From Pseudomonadota bacterium (GTDB lineage Bacteria; Pseudomonadota; Gammaproteobacteria; Burkholderiales; Casimicrobiaceae), in assembly GCA_018241765.1 (NCBI GenBank), contig JAFEDD010000022.1, forward strand, positions 1 through 46,842: 46,842 bases of DNA, in the 5' to 3' direction. Positions 1 through 9,484 of this stretch are shown here, piece after piece. Every line of letters starts with the position of its first letter. Positions within the stretch are counted from its first letter, which is position 1. A program made the translations under genes and the position numbers. Under the pieces are notes generated by a model. It saw only the letters and a program-made list of their open reading frames with translations. It was not told where the DNA came from and searched no databases.

Positions 1-1058
1 AGGTGCAGCCGCTGCCGGCCATCGAAGGGCAGGCGGGCGCCTCCGTGCAATGGCAGGCTTCACTCGGAAGCAAGCAAGGCAGCGCGCTCATTCCAGCCGT
101 TTTCAATGGCCGCGTGTACGCCGCCCACCCCAGCGGCGCGCTCGTCGTGCTCGATGAGAAGACGGGCGCCGTTCAGGGACGCTGGCAGGCTCCCGCCGGC
201 AAGGGGGCGCTGTCGGGCGGCGTGGCTGCGGGCGGCGACCTCGTCGTCGTCGGCACCGACAAGGCCGAGCTGATCGCCTTTGACCCGAACGGCACGGTGC
301 GCTGGAGCGCACGCGCGAGCAGCGAACTGGTGTCGCCCGCCGCGATCTTCGACGATGCGGTACTGGTGCTCGGCGGCGACGGCGGCATCAGCGCCTTCGA
401 CCCGAAAACCGGCAACCGCAAGTGGGTGATTCAGCGCGCACTGCCTCCGCTCACGGTTCGTTCCAGCTCGATCCCGATCGCCGTGCGTGGCGCCGCTTTC
501 GTCGGGACCGCGCAGGGCAAGCTCTTGGCCATCGACCCGAGCAACGGGAACATCGGTTGGGAATCCACGGTGGCGGCGCCGAAAGGAACCTCGGAACTCG
601 AACGCCTGGTCGACGTGACGGGCCGGCCGGTGGTCGATGCCGAACGCGTCTGCGCTTCGGCCTATCAGGGGCGCGTCGCCTGTTTCGACCTGATTCGCGG
701 CACGCTGTTGTGGTCGCGCGACGTCAGCGCGCTGACCGGGCCGCAACTCGACGCCCGCCACGTCTACATCGTCGACGACAAGGGTATCGCCCAGGCGTTC
801 GACAAGAGCACCGGCGGCACCGTTTGGAAACGCGATGCGCTCGCCGGACGCCGCGCCACGGGCAGCGTGCTGATCGGCGGCTACTTCGCCATCCAGGACG
901 CCGATGGCGTGCTGCATTTGCTCGACACGGCGAGCGGCAAGATTGCGGGCCGGGCGCTGGGTGACGCGTTTGCGGCCAACGTCGAGCCGGTCGCCGCGGG
1001 CGACGGCGCGCTGATCCAGACCCGCAGCGGTCAGGTGGTTTCGGTGTCCGCGCGCTGA
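1..1058 (+). CDS. bamB: Outer membrane assembly lipoprotein BamB (5' partial)
   Basis: BamB is the beta-propeller lipoprotein of the BAM complex, which helps fold outer-membrane proteins at the periplasmic face of the outer membrane. The visible 351 residues are repeated WD/PQQ-like blades with recurring motifs such as FDPKTGNRKW, AIDPSNGNIGWES and AFDKSTGGTVWKR. The reading frame is open to the window edge, and family members are about 380 residues, so the signal peptide and lipobox (roughly 30 residues) lie outside the window. The GTG near base 3 is therefore not the true start. The gene is followed 42 bp later by der, the usual bamB-der order. Confidence 0.93.
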   Translation, partial: VQPLPAIEGQAGASVQWQASLGSKQGSALIPAVFNGRVYAAHPSGALVVLDEKTGAVQGRWQAPAGKGALSGGVAAGGDLVVVGTDKAELIAFDPNGTVRWSARASSELVSPAAIFDDAVLVLGGDGGISAFDPKTGNRKWVIQRALPPLTVRSSSIPIAVRGAAFVGTAQGKLLAIDPSNGNIGWESTVAAPKGTSELERLVDVTGRPVVDAERVCASAYQGRVACFDLIRGTLLWSRDVSALTGPQLDARHVYIVDDKGIAQAFDKSTGGTVWKRDALAGRRATGSVLIGGYFAIQDADGVLHLLDTASGKIAGRALGDAFAANVEPVAAGDGALIQTRSGQVVSVSAR

Positions 1059-1100
1059 CGGCGCGTCGACCCGTCCTGCCGTCCGCACGGTGCGCCAGTC

Positions 1101-2540
1101 ATGTTGCCGACCGTCGCCCTCGTCGGCCGTCCGAATGTCGGCAAGAGCACGCTGTTCAACCGGCTGACGCGCTCGCGCGCGGCGCTGGTTGCCGACTTCC
1201 CCGGCCTCACGCGCGACCGCCAGTACGGGCGCGGGCAGATCGGCGAGCATCGCTTCGTCGTCATCGATACCGGAGGCTTCGAGCCGGTCGCCAAGGACGG
1301 CATCCTCAAAGAGATGGCGCGGCAGACGCTGCAGGCACTCGACGAGGCCGACATCGTGGTGTTTCTGGTCGACGGGCGCAGCGGTGTCACGCCGCAGGAT
1401 GCGCGCATCGCCGACTTGCTGCGCCGTCGCGGCCGCCCGGTGTATCTCGCCGTCAACAAGGCGGAGGGCATGCAGGCGGCGCGTGTCACGGCCGAGTTTC
1501 ATGAACTGGGCATCGGCGAGCCCTACGCCATTTCCGCAGCCCACGGCGATCGCGTCGTCGCGCTGCTTGAAATGGCGCTCGACGAGTTGCCGCGCGACGG
1601 CGCCGAGGCCACGCCCGAACCCCAAGCCGGCGACACCACCGATCCGGGCGCGACCGCCGCCGACACGAAGACGCCGCCGGACGCACCCGAGGCGACCGCG
1701 AGCGCCGCGCCTGCGCGCCCGAAAATCGCCGTCGTCGGCCACCCGAACGTCGGCAAGAGCACGCTGGTCAACGCCCTGCTCGGCGAGGAACGCGTCATCG
1801 CGTTCGACCAACCCGGCACCACGCGAGACTCGATCTACCTCGACTTCACTTATCGTGGCCGCGACTACACGCTGATCGACACCGCTGGCGTGCGCAAGCG
1901 CGGCCGCGTGACCGAGGCGATCGAGAAATTCTCCGTGCTGAAGACCTTGCAGGCCATCGAGGACGCCAACGTCGTCCTTTTCATGGTGGACGCGACGCTC
2001 GGCGTCAGCGACCACGATGTGCAGCTCGCCTCGTTCATTCAGGATGCCGGTCGCGCCCTCGTCATCGGCGTCAACAAGTGGGATGCGGCCGACGCCGATG
2101 CCCGCCGCAAGGTTCGCGACGAATGCGAGCGCAAGCTGTACTTCGTCGATTACGCCGAAACGCTGACGGTGTCGGCGAAGTCGCGCCAGGGGCTCGACAA
2201 GCTGATGGCGGCCGCCGCCCGCGCGCAGCGCTCGGCGTTCGCCAAGCTCTCGACCCCCAAGCTCACGCGCGCGCTGCAAGACGCGGTCAGCAAACAGCAA
2301 CCGCCGCGCGCGGGCGTCGTGCGACCGAAGCTTCGCTACGCGCACCAGGGCGGAATGAATCCACCGGTCGTCGTGATCCACGGCAGCGCGCTCGATCGCA
2401 TCGGCGACACGTACCGGCGCTACCTCGAACGCTTTTTCAACAGCGCCTTCGAACTGCGCGGCACGCCGGTGCGGCTCGAACTGCGCTCGGGGCATAATCC
2501 TTACGCCGACGGTGCAAAGTCACGAACGCGGCCGCGCTGA
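1101..2540 (+). CDS. der: Ribosome assembly GTPase Der (EngA)
   Basis: Der is an essential tandem-GTPase that assists maturation of the 50S ribosomal subunit. Both G domains are visible: the first P-loop GRPNVGKS at residues 9-16 with DTGGFEP and NKAE, and the second GHPNVGKS from residue 213 with [10 protein letters not shown] and NKWD. A C-terminal KH-like domain ([20 protein letters not shown]) follows. The 479-residue length fits the family. The linker between the G domains (about residues 165-207) is long and rich in Ala, Pro and Thr, which is probably lineage-specific. The ATG sits 42 bp after bamB and co-transcription is likely. Confidence 0.97.
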   Translation: MLPTVALVGRPNVGKSTLFNRLTRSRAALVADFPGLTRDRQYGRGQIGEHRFVVIDTGGFEPVAKDGILKEMARQTLQALDEADIVVFLVDGRSGVTPQDARIADLLRRRGRPVYLAVNKAEGMQAARVTAEFHELGIGEPYAISAAHGDRVVALLEMALDELPRDGAEATPEPQAGDTTDPGATAADTKTPPDAPEATASAAPARPKIAVVGHPNVGKSTLVNALLGEERVIAFDQPGTTRDSIYLDFTYRGRDYTLIDTAGVRKRGRVTEAIEKFSVLKTLQAIEDANVVLFMVDATLGVSDHDVQLASFIQDAGRALVIGVNKWDAADADARRKVRDECERKLYFVDYAETLTVSAKSRQGLDKLMAAAARAQRSAFAKLSTPKLTRALQDAVSKQQPPRAGVVRPKLRYAHQGGMNPPVVVIHGSALDRIGDTYRRYLERFFNSAFELRGTPVRLELRSGHNPYADGAKSRTRPR

Positions 2541-2688
2541 ACGCCATCGCGTCGCGGCGGCGACTTGAACTTGCCGCCGGCGGCACCATCTCAATGCTTG
2601 CGTGCGCCAACCCGGTGCTCGCACCGAGGCCAGGCGCGACCCGCCTCGTCATTCGGACGCATCATTCCACCCTGACGGAGAACAAGAA

Positions 2689-2928
2689 GTGAGCAACAAA
2701 GGGCAATCCCTACAAGACCCGTTCCTGAACACGCTGCGCAAGGAGCATGTCCAGGTGTCCATCTATCTGGTCAACGGCATCAAGCTGCAAGGGCAGATCG
2801 AATCGTTCGATCAATACGTGGTACTGCTGAAGAACACCGTCACGCAGATGGTCTACAAGCACGCGATTTCGACCATCGTCCCGGCGCGCGCCGTCAGCAT
2901 TCCGCACGGAGACGAAAGCTCTGAGTAG
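2689..2928 (+). CDS. hfq: RNA chaperone Hfq
   Basis: Hfq is the hexameric Sm-like RNA chaperone that promotes pairing of small RNAs with mRNAs. The 79-residue product has the Sm1 segment ([18 protein letters not shown]) and the Sm2 YKHAIST motif. I chose the GTG at 2689 because the family begins at [13 protein letters not shown] and an SD-like GGAG lies a few bases upstream. The longer upstream frame to 2602 has no family match. It precedes hflX by 29 bp, the conserved hfq-hflX-hflK-hflC order. The 148 bp before it contain GC-rich self-complementary sequence, including GCCGCCGGCGGC, but no clear promoter that I can defend. Confidence 0.97.
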   Translation: MSNKGQSLQDPFLNTLRKEHVQVSIYLVNGIKLQGQIESFDQYVVLLKNTVTQMVYKHAISTIVPARAVSIPHGDESSE

Positions 2929-2957
2929 GTTCGACCGCCGCGCCACGGGAGGCGCCC

Positions 2958-4130
2958 ATGTTTGATCGTCACGCCGGCAATGACCGGGCCGCGCTGGTGC
3001 AGCTTGCGTTCGGCAAGAGCCATGTCGGCGACGACCTCGATGAACTGCGTTCGCTGGCCGACACCGCCGGCGCGCAGTGCGTCGGCGTGGTCACCGGGCA
3101 TCGCGACAAGCCCGACGCGGCGCTCTTCGCCGGGCGCGGCAAGGTCGGCGAGATTGCCGACGTCTGCGCCCAGCACGAAGCGCAACTCGTCATCTTCAAC
3201 CACGCGCTGTCGGGCGTGCAGGAGCGCAATCTCGAGCGCGAACTGTCCTGCCGCGTCATCGACCGTCGCACGCTGATCCTCGACATCTTCGCGCAGCGCG
3301 CGCGCAGCGCCGAAGGCAAGCTCGCAGTCGAACTCGCGCAACTCGAACATCTGTCGACGCGGCTCGTGCGCGGCTGGTCCCACCTCGAACGCCAGCGTGG
3401 TGGCATCGGCCTGCGCGGCCCCGGCGAAAAGCAGCTCGAACTGGATCGTCGGCTGATTGCGGGCAAGATCCGCGCGCTGCGGGAGCGGCTGGAGCGCGTC
3501 GAGCGCCAGCGTCGCACGCAGCGACGCCAGCGCGAGCGCTCGCAGACGCGCTCGATTGCCATCGTCGGCTATACCAACGCCGGCAAGAGCACGCTGTTCA
3601 ACCGCCTGACGGCAGCCGGCACCTACGCGGCCGACCAATTGTTCGCCACCCTCGACACCACCGTGCGCCGCCTGTTCGTCGCCGATGCGCAGCCGCTGGT
3701 GGTTTCCGATACCGTCGGCTTCATCCGCTCGCTGCCCCACGAATTGGTGGCGGCGTTCAAGGCAACGCTGCTGGAAGCGGTCGAGGCCGATCTGCTGCTG
3801 CACGTCGTCGACGGCGCCAGCGATCAGCGCGAGGCGCAGATCGAAGCGGTGAACGACGTGTTGGCCGAGATCGGTGCCGGGCAAATTCCGCAGCTGATCG
3901 TGGTCAACAAGTGCGACCTGCTCGGCCTTGGCCACGACGCCGGACGCATCGAGCTCGATCCACTCGGCCTGCCGGCGCGCGTGTTCGTCTCGGCGCGCAC
4001 TGGCGAGGGTATCGACGCGCTGCGGCGCGCCTTGCAAGCCCACTTTCCGCGCCAACATGGCGTACAGGCGTGGGCGAGCGACGAGCACGACCCTGCACCA
4101 TCTTCCCAACCGACCCCGAAAGCCGCGTAG
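2958..4130 (+). CDS. hflX: Ribosome-associated GTPase HflX
   Basis: HflX is a ribosome-binding GTPase that splits or rescues stalled ribosomes under stress. The N-terminal HflX domain (LFAGRGKVGEI, QAELVIFNHALSGVQERNLE-like region) leads through the charged linker RGPGEKQLE into a G domain with P-loop GYTNAGKS from residue 204, DTVGFIRSLP and NKCD. The length of 390 residues is normal for betaproteobacteria. The start ATG has a GGGAGGC ribosome binding site just upstream. It is followed by hflK after 15 bp, so hfq, hflX, hflK and hflC probably share transcripts. Confidence 0.96.
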   Translation: MFDRHAGNDRAALVQLAFGKSHVGDDLDELRSLADTAGAQCVGVVTGHRDKPDAALFAGRGKVGEIADVCAQHEAQLVIFNHALSGVQERNLERELSCRVIDRRTLILDIFAQRARSAEGKLAVELAQLEHLSTRLVRGWSHLERQRGGIGLRGPGEKQLELDRRLIAGKIRALRERLERVERQRRTQRRQRERSQTRSIAIVGYTNAGKSTLFNRLTAAGTYAADQLFATLDTTVRRLFVADAQPLVVSDTVGFIRSLPHELVAAFKATLLEAVEADLLLHVVDGASDQREAQIEAVNDVLAEIGAGQIPQLIVVNKCDLLGLGHDAGRIELDPLGLPARVFVSARTGEGIDALRRALQAHFPRQHGVQAWASDEHDPAPSSQPTPKAA

Positions 4131-4145
4131 CGACGCGACCCAGTC

Positions 4146-5567
4146 ATGACCGCAATCCCACGTCCCGCCCCCCGAACGCGCTGGCAACGACTGCTCGACC
4201 GCATCAAGCTGTCGCTGAACGATCCGCAGTGGGGGCGCAAGCCTGGCAGCGCAGATGCCGGCAACGAAGGCGACTCGCGCGGCGAGCCCCGCTCGGGCAA
4301 CGAGCCACCGCCAACGCCGCCGCCGCCGCCGCCGTCGGGTGGTGGGCGCGGCAACAAGCCCGAAGGGCCGCCCGACCTCGACGAACTGATGAAAAAAGTG
4401 AACGACCGTGTCGGCGAAATCTTCGGCCGCAAGGGTGGTGGCAAACGTGGAGGCGGCAGCGGCAATGGCGGCGCGGGTTTCCCGCCGGTGAGTCCGCGCT
4501 TCGCGCTCGGCACGCTGATCGTGCTGGTGATGATCGGCGTGCTGCTGTGGCTGGCCACCGGCTTCTACATCGTCGACGAAGGCAAGCGTGGCATCGTGCA
4601 GCGCTTCGGGCAGTACGTCGACACGACCGGCCCCGGCCCGCGTTGGCACATGCCGTGGCCCATCGAATCACGCACCATCATCAACCTGAACCAGGTGCGT
4701 TCGGTCGAAATCGGTTTTCGCGGCAACAGCAAGACACGTGACGCCCGTCAATCGCAGATGCTGACCGAGGATCTGAACATCATCGACATCGCCTTCGCCG
4801 TGCAATACACGCTGTCCGACGCCAAGGCCTATCTCTTCAACAACCGCAAGCCGGACGATGCCGTCGTGCAAACCGCCGAGACGGCGATGCGCGAAGTCGT
4901 CGGCAAGCGCAAGATGGATTTCCTGCTCAATCAGGGGCGCGAGGAATTCGCCGGCGCGACCCAGAAGCTGATGCAGCAACTGCTCGATCGCTACGGCGCC
5001 GGCATCACCATCAGCAAGCTGAACCTGCAGGCCGTCGCCGCACCGGAGCCCGTCATCGATGCGTTCCAGGACGTCGTGAAGGCGCAGCAGGACCGCGACC
5101 GCCAAGTCAATGAGGGTCAGGCCTATGCCAACCGTGTGGTGCCGGAAGCGCGCGGTCGCGCCTCGCGGCTGACGGAGGAGGCCGCCGGTTACGAACAGAG
5201 CGTGGTGGCGCGGGCGCAAGGCGACGCCGCACGCTTCAACGCGGTGGTCAGCGAATACCAGAAGGCGCCGGCCGTCACCCGCGAGCGGCTCTACCTCGAC
5301 ATGATGCAGTCGGTGCTGGGCAGCACGAGCAAGGTGCTGGTGGACCAGAAGCAGGGGCAAAGCCTGCTCTATCTGCCGCTCGACAAATTGATGGAGGGCA
5401 CGCGCGCTGCCGCGGGCAGCAGCGGCGTGCTGGCGACGCCATCGGCTGGCGACGGTGCACGCGCCGCCGCGACGCCACCCGCCGATGCCGCCACGGCGGC
5501 CGAGCCACCCGCCGCGCGCAGCAGCAGCCGCGACAGCACACGCGGCGGCCGCGAATCCCGCAACTGA
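4146..5567 (+). CDS. hflK: FtsH modulator HflK (SPFH/prohibitin family)
   Basis: HflK forms, with HflC, the large membrane cage around the FtsH protease and modulates degradation of membrane proteins. The 473-residue product starts with a Gly/Pro-rich cytoplasmic segment, including a run of prolines near residues 55-63. One transmembrane helix follows at about residues 117-140 (LGTLIVLVMIGVLLWLATGF), then the SPFH domain (VDEGKRGIVQRFG, PWPIESR). The C-terminal tail is low-complexity and rich in Ala, Ser and Arg. HflC follows 15 bp downstream. The Gly-rich N-terminus is typical of HflK. Confidence 0.95.
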   Translation: MTAIPRPAPRTRWQRLLDRIKLSLNDPQWGRKPGSADAGNEGDSRGEPRSGNEPPPTPPPPPPSGGGRGNKPEGPPDLDELMKKVNDRVGEIFGRKGGGKRGGGSGNGGAGFPPVSPRFALGTLIVLVMIGVLLWLATGFYIVDEGKRGIVQRFGQYVDTTGPGPRWHMPWPIESRTIINLNQVRSVEIGFRGNSKTRDARQSQMLTEDLNIIDIAFAVQYTLSDAKAYLFNNRKPDDAVVQTAETAMREVVGKRKMDFLLNQGREEFAGATQKLMQQLLDRYGAGITISKLNLQAVAAPEPVIDAFQDVVKAQQDRDRQVNEGQAYANRVVPEARGRASRLTEEAAGYEQSVVARAQGDAARFNAVVSEYQKAPAVTRERLYLDMMQSVLGSTSKVLVDQKQGQSLLYLPLDKLMEGTRAAAGSSGVLATPSAGDGARAAATPPADAATAAEPPAARSSSRDSTRGGRESRN

Positions 5568-5582
5568 CCGGAAGGCGCCACC

Positions 5583-6455
5583 ATGAACAAGATCGCTCCC
5601 ATCGTCACAGCCTTTCTGGTTGCCCTCTTCCTGCTTTCACAATCGGTGTTCACCGTCGACGAACGCGAGTTCGCGATGGTGCGCCAACTGGGCGAAGTGG
5701 TCGCCATCAAGGATGCCCCTGGCCTCAACTTCAAGCTGCCGTTCATCCAGACGGTCACCAAGTTCAGCAAGCAGATCCTGACGCTCGACAGCCCCGAGGC
5801 CGAGCGCTTCAACACCAAGGAGAACCAGCCCGTGCAGGTCGACTCCTACGTCAAATGGCAGGTGGCCGATCCGCGCGAATTCTACCGCACCGTGAGCGGC
5901 GACGAAAAGCAGGCCGAGCGCCGCATCGGGCAGACCGTCACCTCGCTCTTGCGCGAGGAATTCGGCCGTCGACTGTTGCAGGAAGTGATCTCGGGTGACC
6001 GCGAGAAAATCATGTCGAACGTACGGCAGGCCGCCGAGAACGACGCGAGGAAGATCGGCGTCAGCATCGTCGACGTTCGCCTGAAGCGCATCGATTTCGA
6101 CGACTCGGTGTCGACCCGTGTATTCGACCGCATGCGCTCCGAGCGGCAGCGCGTGGCCGCCGAACTGCGCTCGAACGGCGGCGCCGAGAGCGAACGCATC
6201 AAGGCGGACGCCGAACGCCAGGCGCAGGTCATTCTCGCCGAGGCCTACAAAAAGGCGCAGGAGTCCCAAGGCGCGGGCGACGCGAAGGCGGCCGCCATCT
6301 ACAGCGCGGCCTACGGCAAGGATGCCGACTTCTACGCGTTCTACCGCAGCCTGGAGGCGTACAAGGCCAGCTTCAAGAACAAGAGCGACGTCATGGTGCT
6401 CGACCCGAGCGCCGACTTCTTCCGCTTCTTCAAGCAGGGCGCCAAGAGCAAGTAG
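5583..6455 (+). CDS. hflC: FtsH modulator HflC (SPFH/prohibitin family)
   Basis: HflC is the obligate partner of HflK in the periplasm-facing regulatory complex of FtsH. The 290 residues start with a single signal-anchor helix (about residues 5-20, APIVTAFLVALFLLSQSVFT) and continue with the SPFH domain (VDEREFAMVRQLGEVV, GLNFKLPFIQTV). A coiled region with RSERQRVAAELRSNGGAE and a conserved C-terminus follow. An AAGGCGCC ribosome binding site precedes the ATG. It is the last member of the hfq-hflX-hflK-hflC run. Confidence 0.96.
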   Translation: MNKIAPIVTAFLVALFLLSQSVFTVDEREFAMVRQLGEVVAIKDAPGLNFKLPFIQTVTKFSKQILTLDSPEAERFNTKENQPVQVDSYVKWQVADPREFYRTVSGDEKQAERRIGQTVTSLLREEFGRRLLQEVISGDREKIMSNVRQAAENDARKIGVSIVDVRLKRIDFDDSVSTRVFDRMRSERQRVAAELRSNGGAESERIKADAERQAQVILAEAYKKAQESQGAGDAKAAAIYSAAYGKDADFYAFYRSLEAYKASFKNKSDVMVLDPSADFFRFFKQGAKSK

Positions 6456-6476
6456 CGCCATCGCGCACCGCCGGCT

Positions 6477-6668
6477 GTGGATCTGTTCGCCGCCCTTTGC
6501 CTGGTGCTCGTGATCGAGGGGCTGCTGCCCTTCCTGTCACCCCGCAACTGGCGAGAGACGATGCTGCGCCTTGCACGCTTCAGCGACGGACAACTGCGCA
6601 CCGTCGGCCTGATCGCCATCGTGCTCGGTCTGCTCGGCTACTGGCTCGCGGTCGCGCTCGGTAGCTGA
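6477..6668 (+). CDS. DUF2065 small membrane protein
   Basis: This 63-residue protein has two hydrophobic helices: residues 3-20 (LFAALCLVLVIEGLLPFL) and 43-60 (VGLIAIVLGLLGYWLAVA). A short loop with SPRNWRETM joins them, the pattern of the DUF2065/YjeT family that commonly follows hflC. The start is GTG. Its function is not established. In many relatives hisZ and purA come next, but here the block ends in a palindromic repeat and convergent zapE. Confidence 0.85.
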   Translation: MDLFAALCLVLVIEGLLPFLSPRNWRETMLRLARFSDGQLRTVGLIAIVLGLLGYWLAVALGS

Positions 6669-6698
6669 AACGGCGAAGCCCGCACGCGCCTCCGGCGC

Positions 6699-6821
6699 CA
6701 ACAGCTTTTCGCGCAAATGACGTCCACAACGGGCTTGCAGCGTTGTTTCGTCGAATGTCGATATTGCACGATTTTCGGCGCCAAGCCCGTTATGGATGCG
6801 GCTTGCAGCGAAAAGCTGTTG
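6699..6821. repeat. Palindromic intergenic repeat, copy 1
   Basis: This 123-bp imperfect palindrome lies between the convergent ends of the DUF2065 gene and zapE. Its outer 14 bp are a perfect inverted repeat (CAACAGCTTTTCGC at 6699-6712, complement at 6808-6821). Inside, both arms carry CCA(C/T)AACGGGCTTG. Two further copies occur at 21140-21259 and 38892-39014, all in the same orientation, sharing AACGGGCTT, GTCGA.TTTTCGG and GCAAGCCCGT or GCCAAGCCCGT. The size, terminal inverted repeats and intergenic placement suggest a non-autonomous, REPIN- or MITE-like element. No coding potential is seen, and any target duplication is unclear. Confidence 0.8.
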
Positions 6822-6829
6822 CCAAGGAA

Positions 6830-7951
6830 TTAACGTACCAGCGAAGGCACGTGCGCTTCGCTCATGTATTCCGCGCTCTGCATTTCGGTGAGGCGCGACG
6901 TGGTGCGCGCGAATTCCGTGAGCACCCGGCGCGTGTCGCTGTCACCGCCCGCCGCGTCGGCATCGACGCGGGCGATGTCGGCCAGCGGTGCGGCAGCGCT
7001 CAGGATCAATTTCACGCGCTGGTCGTAGAGCACATCGATCAACAACGTGAACCGGCGGATCACGCTGCCGCTCCGGCTCGCCAGCAGCGGCACGTTGGAG
7101 ACGATCAGCGTGTGGTAGGCGTGCGCCAGTTCGAGGTAATCGTTCTGTGAACGCGGCGTTTCACACAGTGCCGCGAAGTCGAACCAGATGATGCCCTCGG
7201 CGCGGCGACGAATGGGAATGTCTCGCCCGTAGAGCGTGATCGTGCGATCGGGGAACGGCCGCGACGTCGCGAGCCGTGCGAAGGTCGCCGCAAGCTTCTG
7301 ATCGGTGGCAGGACCGAGCGGCGAGTGGTAGACGTGGTCCTGCTCCAGCGTCCGCCGACGGTAATCGACGCCGCTGTCGACTTCGAGCACGTCCATGCGC
7401 TCCTCGATCAGTGCGATGGTCGGCAGGAAGTTCTGCCGTTGCAACCCCTCGGGATAGAGCTGCGCCGGTGCGTAGTTCGACGTCATCACGAACACGATGC
7501 CACGATCGAAGCAGTTGGCGAGCAGCCGCCCGAGAATCATCGCGTCGGCAATGTCGCTGACGTGAAACTCATCGAAGCAGATCAGGCGGTAGCGCCGCGC
7601 CAGCCCCTCGGCGACGACGACCAGGGGATCGGCCTCGTGCTTGAGCTCACGCAGTTCCTCGTGCACATTGCGCATGAACGCATGGAAGTGGATGCGCACC
7701 TTGCGCCGGATGCGCAGGCCGCTGTAGAACGCATCCATCAGGAAGCTCTTGCCGCGTCCGACGCCGCCGTGGAAATAGACGCCACGCGGCACTTCCGGCG
7801 GCGAAAAGATGCGGCCGAACAAGGACGCGCGCTTTTGCCGGAACGCGTTCAATTCATCGTTGAGGCGCGACAGCCGCTGCGCCGCACGCTGTTGCGCGGC
7901 GTCGAGCGTGATGCCGCGTTCGGCACAGAGTTTGTCGAGGGCTTGCAGCAT
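6830..7951 (-). CDS. zapE: Cell division ATPase ZapE (AFG1 family)
   Basis: ZapE is an AFG1-like P-loop ATPase associated with the Z ring during division. The protein carries Walker A GGVGRGKS (residues 62-69 from the chosen start) with FLMDAF, Walker B ICFDEFHVSDIADAM and the sensor-like MTSNY. The family-typical ERMDVLEVDSGVDYRRR also follows. The ATG at 7951 gives 373 residues and aligns with the usual N-terminus; an ATG at 7969 adds six residues and has a slightly better SD (GGGACG). It lies 46 bp downstream of lpdA on the same strand and may be read through from the TCA block. Confidence 0.93.
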   Translation of the reverse strand: MLQALDKLCAERGITLDAAQQRAAQRLSRLNDELNAFRQKRASLFGRIFSPPEVPRGVYFHGGVGRGKSFLMDAFYSGLRIRRKVRIHFHAFMRNVHEELRELKHEADPLVVVAEGLARRYRLICFDEFHVSDIADAMILGRLLANCFDRGIVFVMTSNYAPAQLYPEGLQRQNFLPTIALIEERMDVLEVDSGVDYRRRTLEQDHVYHSPLGPATDQKLAATFARLATSRPFPDRTITLYGRDIPIRRRAEGIIWFDFAALCETPRSQNDYLELAHAYHTLIVSNVPLLASRSGSVIRRFTLLIDVLYDQRVKLILSAAAPLADIARVDADAAGGDSDTRRVLTEFARTTSRLTEMQSAEYMSEAHVPSLVR

Positions 7952-7997
7952 CGAAGCTGATCGTCGCATTCGTCCCGGCTGACAGCGGGAAACGACG

Positions 7998-9425
7998 TCA
8001 GAAATTCAGCGTTCGCTTGTCCACCGCCAGCGCGGCCTCCTTCGTCGCCTCGGACAGCGTCGGATGCGCGTGGCAAATGCGCGCAATGTCCTCGCTGGAC
8101 GCACCGAACTCCATCGCCATCACGCCTTCGGCGATCAGTTCGGAGGCCATCGGCCCGATCACGTGCATGCCGAGCACGCGATCGGTCTTCGCATCGGCGA
8201 GAATCTTCACGAAACCCTCGGTATTGCCCAAGGCACGCGCCCGCCCGTTGGCGAGAAACGGAAAGCTGCCCGCCTTGTATGCGACACCCGCCGCCTTCAA
8301 TTGCTGCTCGGTCTGGCCGACCCAGGCAATCTCCGGCGAGGTGTAGATCACCCACGGAATGCAGTTGAAATCGACGTGCGGGTGCTGCCCGGCCATGCGC
8401 TCGGCCACCGCGACGCCCTCTTCCTCCGCTTTGTGCGCGAGCATCGGGCCGCGCACCACGTCGCCCACCGCCCACACGTTCGCCGCACTCGTCCTGCAAT
8501 CGTCATCGACCACGATGAAACCGCGTGGATCGAGCTTCACGCCCGCCGCCTCCGCATTCAGACCGGTGGTGTTCGGCACGCGGCCGATGGAGACGATCAG
8601 CTTGTCGAAGGTGGCGCTCTCCGCCTTGCCATCGGCCGTCGTGAACGCCACCGTGACCGCGTTCTTTCCCGTCTTGACGGCACCGACCTTGACGCCGAGA
8701 TGAATGGCGAGCCCCTGCTTCTTGAAGAGCTTGGCCGCCTCCTTCGCCACCTGCTCATCCACGGCGCCGAGGAAGTTCGGCAACCCTTCGAGCACCGTCA
8801 CCTCTGCGCCCAGGCGACGCCACACCGAGCCCATCTCGAGCCCGATCACGCCGGCACCGATGACGCCGAGCGTCTTCGGCGTCTCGCCGATGGCGAGCGC
8901 GCCCTCGTTCGACAACACCAGTTTTTCGTCGAAAGCCACGCCGGGCAGCGCGCGCGCGTTCGACCCCGTGGCGATGATGACGTGCTTCGCGGCCACCGTG
9001 GCCGTCGTCGGGCCACTGATGGCGATTTCATGGACGCCATCCTTCGCCGCGCCAGCGAACGCACCGCGACCATGGAAGAACGTGACCTTGTTCTTCTTGA
9101 AGAGGTAGAGGATGCCGTCGTTGTTCTGCTTCACCACGGCGTCCTTGCGGGCGATCATCTTCGCCACGTCCATCGATGCTCCCTTGACGGTGATGCCGTG
9201 ATCGCCGAAGTGGTGCAAGGCATGGTCATAGTGCTCGGAGGACTGCAACAACGCCTTCGACGGAATGCAGCCCACGTTGGTGCAGGTGCCACCCGGCGCC
9301 GGGCCACCCTTGGCGTTTTTCCACTCGTCGATGCAGGCCGTCCTGAAGCCGAGTTGTGCAGCACGAATCGCCGCCACATAGCCCCCGGGGCCGCCACCAA
9401 TCACCACTACGTCAAATTGATCCAT
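7998..9425 (-). CDS. lpdA: Dihydrolipoyl dehydrogenase, E3 of 2-oxoglutarate dehydrogenase
   Basis: E3 reoxidises the dihydrolipoyl arm of the 2-oxoglutarate dehydrogenase complex, passing electrons through FAD and a disulfide to NAD+. The N-terminal FAD site is [11 protein letters not shown] (residues 9-19) and the redox pair is Cys48/Cys53 in [13 protein letters not shown]. The NAD-binding site is [13 protein letters not shown], and the C-terminal active-site HAHPTLSE is present. I start at ATG 9425 (475 residues) because the family starts near [10 protein letters not shown]; an ATG at 9437 adds four residues. Its place after odhA and odhB ties it to that complex rather than to pyruvate dehydrogenase. 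Confidence 0.96.
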   Translation of the reverse strand: MDQFDVVVIGGGPGGYVAAIRAAQLGFRTACIDEWKNAKGGPAPGGTCTNVGCIPSKALLQSSEHYDHALHHFGDHGITVKGASMDVAKMIARKDAVVKQNNDGILYLFKKNKVTFFHGRGAFAGAAKDGVHEIAISGPTTATVAAKHVIIATGSNARALPGVAFDEKLVLSNEGALAIGETPKTLGVIGAGVIGLEMGSVWRRLGAEVTVLEGLPNFLGAVDEQVAKEAAKLFKKQGLAIHLGVKVGAVKTGKNAVTVAFTTADGKAESATFDKLIVSIGRVPNTTGLNAEAAGVKLDPRGFIVVDDDCRTSAANVWAVGDVVRGPMLAHKAEEEGVAVAERMAGQHPHVDFNCIPWVIYTSPEIAWVGQTEQQLKAAGVAYKAGSFPFLANGRARALGNTEGFVKILADAKTDRVLGMHVIGPMASELIAEGVMAMEFGASSEDIARICHAHPTLSEATKEAALAVDKRTLNF

Positions 9426-9484
9426 GTTCTTTTCCATTCACCGAGCACGGTGCGTCACGCGTCATTTGCAGAACGGGCGACGGC

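Noticed and set aside
60-2495. Very long open frame (811 codons) antisense to bamB and der
   Set aside because: Low-complexity Arg/Ala/Asp-rich translation with no family motif; it mirrors codon bias of the strongly supported bamB and der in GC-rich DNA.
2853-4649. 598-codon open frame opposite hfq and hflX
   Set aside because: Spans several real genes antisense and has biased composition; hflX motifs on the other strand are decisive.
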